Shown: one piece after another, positions 60,715 through 64,000 of the stretch | How the letters are laid out: each line of letters begins with the position of its first letter | How positions within the stretch are numbered: the first letter of the stretch is position 1 | Assembly: GCF_009789575.1 (NCBI RefSeq) | Contig: NZ_CP046908.1 | Span: 4,493,001-4,557,000 of the forward strand | Direction: 5' to 3' | Origin: Stappia indica | Lineage (GTDB): Bacteria > Pseudomonadota > Alphaproteobacteria > Rhizobiales > Stappiaceae | Length of the DNA: 64,000 nucleotides | The notes under the pieces: model-generated | The model's input: the letters and a program-made list of their open reading frames with translations, nothing else | What the model was told of the DNA's origin: nothing | Database searches by the model: none | Position numbers and translations under genes: made by a program

Positions 60715-60802
60715 GGGTCGCGAAACATCGCGGCGAGCTTTAAAAAAGGGCCGCGAAACATCGCGACGAGCTTTAAAAAAGGGCCGCGAAACATCGCGGC
60801 CC
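60715..60802 (-). terminator. Triplicated 33-bp terminator cassette
   Basis: Two full 33-bp units (60715-60747, 60748-60780) and a partial third (60781-60802) share hairpin CCGCGAAACATCGCGG followed by AGCTTTAAAAAA. Read on the minus strand, the unit at 60781-60802 is a perfect 8-bp stem with a six-base loop and directly precedes TTTTTT (60775-60780), a model intrinsic terminator for the 120-aa gene. The other two copies have decayed stems but keep the T-tract. On the plus strand it also lies just after the SARP gene. Confidence 0.85.
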
Positions 60803-60827
60803 TTCGGCATCCCCTGAAGGTGAAAAC

Positions 60828-61190
60828 TCAAGTGCACACGGCGATCGTGTAGTCGGCGACGCGGCTGAGATAGAAGTCGTGCTCGTTCACCTCGTCCTGG
60901 CGAGCGTAGAAATCCGGCAGCGGGTAGTCTTTCGCCGATGCGTCTCCGTACTTGGCCAGCGACTCCTCGGTCATGCGCCGCGGCGGCAGGCGCAGAAGCA
61001 GAACTTCCTCGCAAGCCTGGATCACCTGCAAGGCCTTGTAGGTATCGGGAATCGTGGCGATGCCCTTGGTGGCCTGCTTCAGGCCTTCCAGCGTCTCCGG
61101 CCAGGGCTTTGCGCCCGTGGCATACTCGGTGATCAACTGGCCAAAGGCCTGATAATCGTGGATCTCGACCTTCTTGAGTTCGTCAGTCAT
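60828..61190 (-). CDS. Hypothetical small protein convergent with the SARP gene
   Basis: 120-aa acidic protein, helical and soluble (TDELKKVEIHDYQAFGQLIT; GLKQATKGIATIPDTYKALQ), ending in YTIAVCT. It has two Cys (one in IQACEEVLLL, one in the last three residues). The ATG at 61190 follows GGGGC; an ATG 12 bp upstream lacks a ribosome-binding site. It has its own promoter-like sequence and terminator array. No family recognised. Its nearness to a YcaO gene and the terminal Cys-Thr raise the possibility of a modification substrate, but the chain is long for a precursor and the evidence is weak. Confidence 0.72.
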   Translation of the reverse strand: MTDELKKVEIHDYQAFGQLITEYATGAKPWPETLEGLKQATKGIATIPDTYKALQVIQACEEVLLLRLPPRRMTEESLAKYGDASAKDYPLPDFYARQDEVNEHDFYLSRVADYTIAVCT

Positions 61191-61352
61191 GTATTGCCCC
61201 ATAAAATACGACAGCTCAGGAAAGCGCCAGCTGGCCCCCCGGTCTTCTTTGGGCGATAAAAGCCGCCCATCGACGCAAAAACCGGGCGTTTGAAATTACT
61301 TTGCGGCGCACTGGCGCACGAAAGTCATGCAAATCACTTCATGACATTTGAA

Positions 61353-61381
61353 ATTAGATGTTGAGCGGGGTGAGTCGTCAA
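61353..61381 (-). promoter_or_regulatory. Sigma-70-type promoter of the 120-aa gene
   Basis: Reading the minus strand, TTGACG (61381-61376) and TCTAAT (61358-61353) are separated by 17 bp. Predicted transcription would start near 61345, giving a leader of about 155 nt before the ATG at 61190. The leader region is AT-rich and has no strong hairpin. Confidence 0.6.
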
Positions 61382-61481
61382 GATGTTTCGGGGAATAAAA
61401 CAGTAGATACAACTTAAGCGATTAAAAATCTACTCATGATTTTCATGATCGAAATTGCAACCTGAAGCTTTGTTTGGCTGA

Positions 61482-64000
61482 TCAACTTTCTTCCGTCGAG
61501 TTTTCCGTGGATTCTTCGTCTGCAAGGGTGTCGTCTTCGACCGCAGTGGCATTCATCTGTCGGCGCTGGGCGGCCATGGTCGCCATGTGCTGCTTCAACG
61601 CGGGATCCTTGTCGGTCAGGCTGCGGAAGTCGGTTCGCGACAGGACCAGCAGGTTGCAGTAGCCGAGCGCCCGCACGTCGGCCGTCCGCGGCTGGCCGGT
61701 CAGCAGCGCGATCTCGCCGAAGACATCGCCGCGGCCGAGGCGTACGCGCACATGTTCGGTGATCACCTCGACGGCGCCGGAAGAGATGAAGTAGGCAGTG
61801 TCGCCCCGCTCGCCCTTGCGGATCAGCAACTCGCCGGGCACCGCAAAAAGCGGCCGCATCAGCCGGGAAATCGCCCGGATGCGGTCCTCGCTGAGGTCCC
61901 GGAAGAGCGGCAGCTGCGCAGTCAGTTCCTCTGTACGCATGCCCATGTCGAGCTTCGGCCGCGTGTCGGCAGTCTCCCGGCTGTGGCTCACCCCTTGCGA
62001 GAGGTTGGAATAGAGCTCGGTGCCGATGAGGTTCTGCGCGTAGAGCGAGCGATAGGCATCTTCCTCCAGCCGCAGCGCCGCCTTTTGCAGGAAGCGCTGG
62101 TCGAGGCTGTCGGCATAGTCGGGATACTGCAGCCGCAGGGCCTCCAGCGCGGTGGTCGTCGCCTCGCGGCGGCCGAGCAGGATCTCGGTCAGGATCTCGA
62201 CCACGCGGCGTCCGAGCAGGGGCTCGATCTTCTCGTTGGTGAAGGCGATCAACTCGTCGAGGACGATCCGGTTCAGCAGCAGCATCTCGTAGCGGTCGCC
62301 GAGCAGGCGGGCGAGCCAGCGGTCGTATTTCAGGTTCCGCTGAAGCCATTGGGCGATCCGCATGGTGCGGGGAAAGGCGAGGGCCTGACGGGCGGCGCGG
62401 TTGTATTCGATACGGCCGCCGGCACGGGCCCGGTCGGCGATGCGGCCGATGCGCGCCAGCAGTTCCTCGGCCGTGTGGATCGAAGCGGTGCGCTCGCGGA
62501 GATGGCGCAGCACGATCTCGCGTTCGCGGTTGGAGATGGACACGAGGCCGACGGTGATGCGGTCGCGGTCGAGGATCTCGTCCATGCCCCCGTCCAGGCC
62601 CTGCGCCTCGACCAGGCGCTCGCGGTAGCGGCGGTCGGTCTCCTCCGCCGCGGCCGGGGCGATGTGGTATTCGGAGACCGCGCGGGACACGCCCTCGCGC
62701 ACGTTGGCCAGTGCAAGCGCCAGCACCTGGGCGCGCATTGCCGCATCGAGCGGCGGCAGCTTGTCGAGGCCGAACACCTTGATCAAGGGCTTCAGCGTCG
62801 TTCCGTAGACGAGCAGGGTGAACAGCACGAAGCCGGTCGCGAGCACCGCGACGAAGCGCTTCACCTGCGGGTCGATGGCAATGTTCTCGGTCACGCCGAG
62901 CGCCAGCGTCAGCGTGATGGCGCCGCGCATTCCGCCCCACAGCATCACCGTCTTGAATGGCGTGCTGACGGGCTGCGACAGCTGCAGCAGGCTCATCAGC
63001 GGCAGCAATCCGAACAGCACGACGGCGCGCGCGGCAAGTGCGGCCACCACGACGATGCCGAGCAGCGCGATGTCGTACCAGCCGACATCGACAAGCAGCT
63101 TCGGGATCAGGATCGACGCCAGCATGAAGATCAGAGACGAGGCCCAGAAGGCGATCTGGTCCCACACGTCGTTGAGATAGGTCCAGCCGTCCGGCGTGAC
63201 GCGCGAGGGACCGGCGAGATTGATCACGATGCCGGCGACGACGACGGCAACGACACCGGATACGCCGATGAGGTTTTCCGCGATGATGTAGACCAGATAG
63301 GGCATGGCGACGCTGAGCGTCACCTGGGCAAGGCGGAAATCGCGCACCAGCGGCAGGAGGCGCACCAACATCTGGCCGCCGACATAGCCGAGCGCCATGC
63401 CGCCGGAAAAGCTCCACAGAAACAGCTCGATGCCGTCGGCGAGCGTGGGGGCCGCGCCGCCGGTCAGCGATCCGAGCAGGATGACGAAGAGGGCGATCGC
63501 GGCGGCATCGTTGAGCAGGCTCTCGCCCTCCACCAGCCGGCCGAGGCGGGCGGGTGCGCCGATGTCGCGGAAGATCGCGACGACGGCGACCGGGTCGGTG
63601 GTGGCGACGATGGCGCCCAGAAGCAGGCAGGCGAGCAGCGGCACCGTGGTGAAGGGGGTGAGCGCGAAGCCGATGAAGGCGGTTGCAACGACCACCGCGA
63701 CCACGGCCATCACGAAGATCACGCCTGCATCGTCCGCCATGCGGCGTACATCCAGCGTCAGCGTCGTCTGGAACAGCAGGATGGGAAGGAACAGGTGGAG
63801 AATGCCCTGCGAGTTCAGCGGCAGGTTCACGAAGACGGATGCGATCTGGTTGAACGCATCGGTGCTGGGCGTGTAGAGCAGCCAGCCGGCCAGGACGCCG
63901 ATCGCGGTGCCGACAAGCGCCAGCAACACGGACGGGGCCACCTTCAGCCGCCGTGCCAGCGGCTGGATGAGCGAGATGACGACGAGGAGGCCGGCGATGG
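61482..64000 (-). CDS. CPA1-type Na+/H+ antiporter with C-terminal cyclic-nucleotide-binding domain (5' end outside window)
   Basis: Partial at its N-terminus: the frame continues open to the right edge, reading IAGLLVVISLIQPLARRLKV before VAPSVLLALVG. A 12-helix NhaP/CPA1 antiporter domain (DPVAVVAIFRDIGAPARLGR and EGESLLNDAAAIALFVILLG contain the ion-binding Asp residues) is followed by a long cytosolic region with a regulatory helical segment and a CNB domain. The CNB part shows ELLIRKGERGDTAYFISSGA and FGEIALLTGQPRTADVRAL, the phosphate-binding cassette. It ends in an acidic tail (DEESTENSTEES). It likely exchanges sodium or potassium for protons at the inner membrane under nucleotide control. 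It is separate from the adjacent 120-aa gene, with 290 bp between. Confidence 0.92.
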   Translation of the reverse strand, partial: IAGLLVVISLIQPLARRLKVAPSVLLALVGTAIGVLAGWLLYTPSTDAFNQIASVFVNLPLNSQGILHLFLPILLFQTTLTLDVRRMADDAGVIFVMAVVAVVVATAFIGFALTPFTTVPLLACLLLGAIVATTDPVAVVAIFRDIGAPARLGRLVEGESLLNDAAAIALFVILLGSLTGGAAPTLADGIELFLWSFSGGMALGYVGGQMLVRLLPLVRDFRLAQVTLSVAMPYLVYIIAENLIGVSGVVAVVVAGIVINLAGPSRVTPDGWTYLNDVWDQIAFWASSLIFMLASILIPKLLVDVGWYDIALLGIVVVAALAARAVVLFGLLPLMSLLQLSQPVSTPFKTVMLWGGMRGAITLTLALGVTENIAIDPQVKRFVAVLATGFVLFTLLVYGTTLKPLIKVFGLDKLPPLDAAMRAQVLALALANVREGVSRAVSEYHIAPAAAEETDRRYRERLVEAQGLDGGMDEILDRDRITVGLVSISNREREIVLRHLRERTASIHTAEELLARIGRIADRARAGGRIEYNRAARQALAFPRTMRIAQWLQRNLKYDRWLARLLGDRYEMLLLNRIVLDELIAFTNEKIEPLLGRRVVEILTEILLGRREATTTALEALRLQYPDYADSLDQRFLQKAALRLEEDAYRSLYAQNLIGTELYSNLSQGVSHSRETADTRPKLDMGMRTEELTAQLPLFRDLSEDRIRAISRLMRPLFAVPGELLIRKGERGDTAYFISSGAVEVITEHVRVRLGRGDVFGEIALLTGQPRTADVRALGYCNLLVLSRTDFRSLTDKDPALKQHMATMAAQRRQMNATAVEDDTLADEESTENSTEES

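Noticed and set aside
60715-60802. CRISPR-like short array
   Set aside because: 33-bp units are contiguous, have no unique spacers and form terminators.

Overview
The window is high-GC alphaproteobacterial chromosome, most likely from the Hyphomicrobiales. A Stappiaceae-like marine or soil bacterium is my guess, from the DUF930 protein, the globin-coupled chemoreceptor and the gene style; no rRNA is present to confirm it. It contains no phage, transposase, CRISPR array or plasmid origin. It contains two tRNA genes.

Layout. 1-6.5 kb: a HerA-like ATPase, a two-gene RND efflux system (adaptor plus pump) and a convergent DoxX protein. 6.5-7.4 kb: non-coding DNA built from about two copies of a ~330-bp repeat, related to another copy near 22.5 kb. 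7.4-11.5 kb: a KAP-type P-loop NTPase with visibly lower GC (a candidate defence or acquired gene) behind a TonB-like DUF930 envelope protein. 11.7-22.3 kb: a peptide-utilisation locus with an IclR regulator, a divergent promoter carrying an 18-bp palindrome, an M81 (MlrC-type) metallopeptidase, a family-5 peptide ABC transporter with a fused double ATPase, two M20 peptidases and a good terminator. 22.7-25.1 kb: an orphan VasI/TagO-like secreted protein, a YnfA protein and a zinc-ribbon/MscS gene pair.

25.3-53.2 kb is the most remarkable part. Fifteen genes on the minus strand form one nearly gapless, translationally coupled array, mostly with 4-bp ATGA/GTGA/TTGA overlaps. In transcription order it encodes a membrane protein with a ~42-copy Gly-Gln-Gln repeat, a MoxR AAA+ ATPase, a DUF58 protein, a BatA-like VWA membrane protein, an 884-aa protein with two VWA domains and a GATase-like segment, an unknown protein, a second RavA-like MoxR ATPase, a 538-aa unknown, a 721-aa coiled-coil protein, two small membrane proteins, a 2,759-aa membrane-anchored propeller-like protein, a 344-aa unknown, a polytopic M48 metallopeptidase and a 131-aa protein. 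I read it as an inner-membrane, ATP-driven assembly or surveillance machine with a giant periplasmic scaffold. I know of no described system with this composition.

53.3-64 kb: tRNA-Pro(CGG) and tRNA-Gln(UUG), a globin-coupled chemoreceptor, a YcaO protein followed by a SARP/BTAD regulator (possible peptide-modification locus with no obvious precursor), a triplicated terminator cassette shared with a convergent 120-aa protein, and a Na+/H+ antiporter with a cyclic-nucleotide-binding domain that runs off the right edge.
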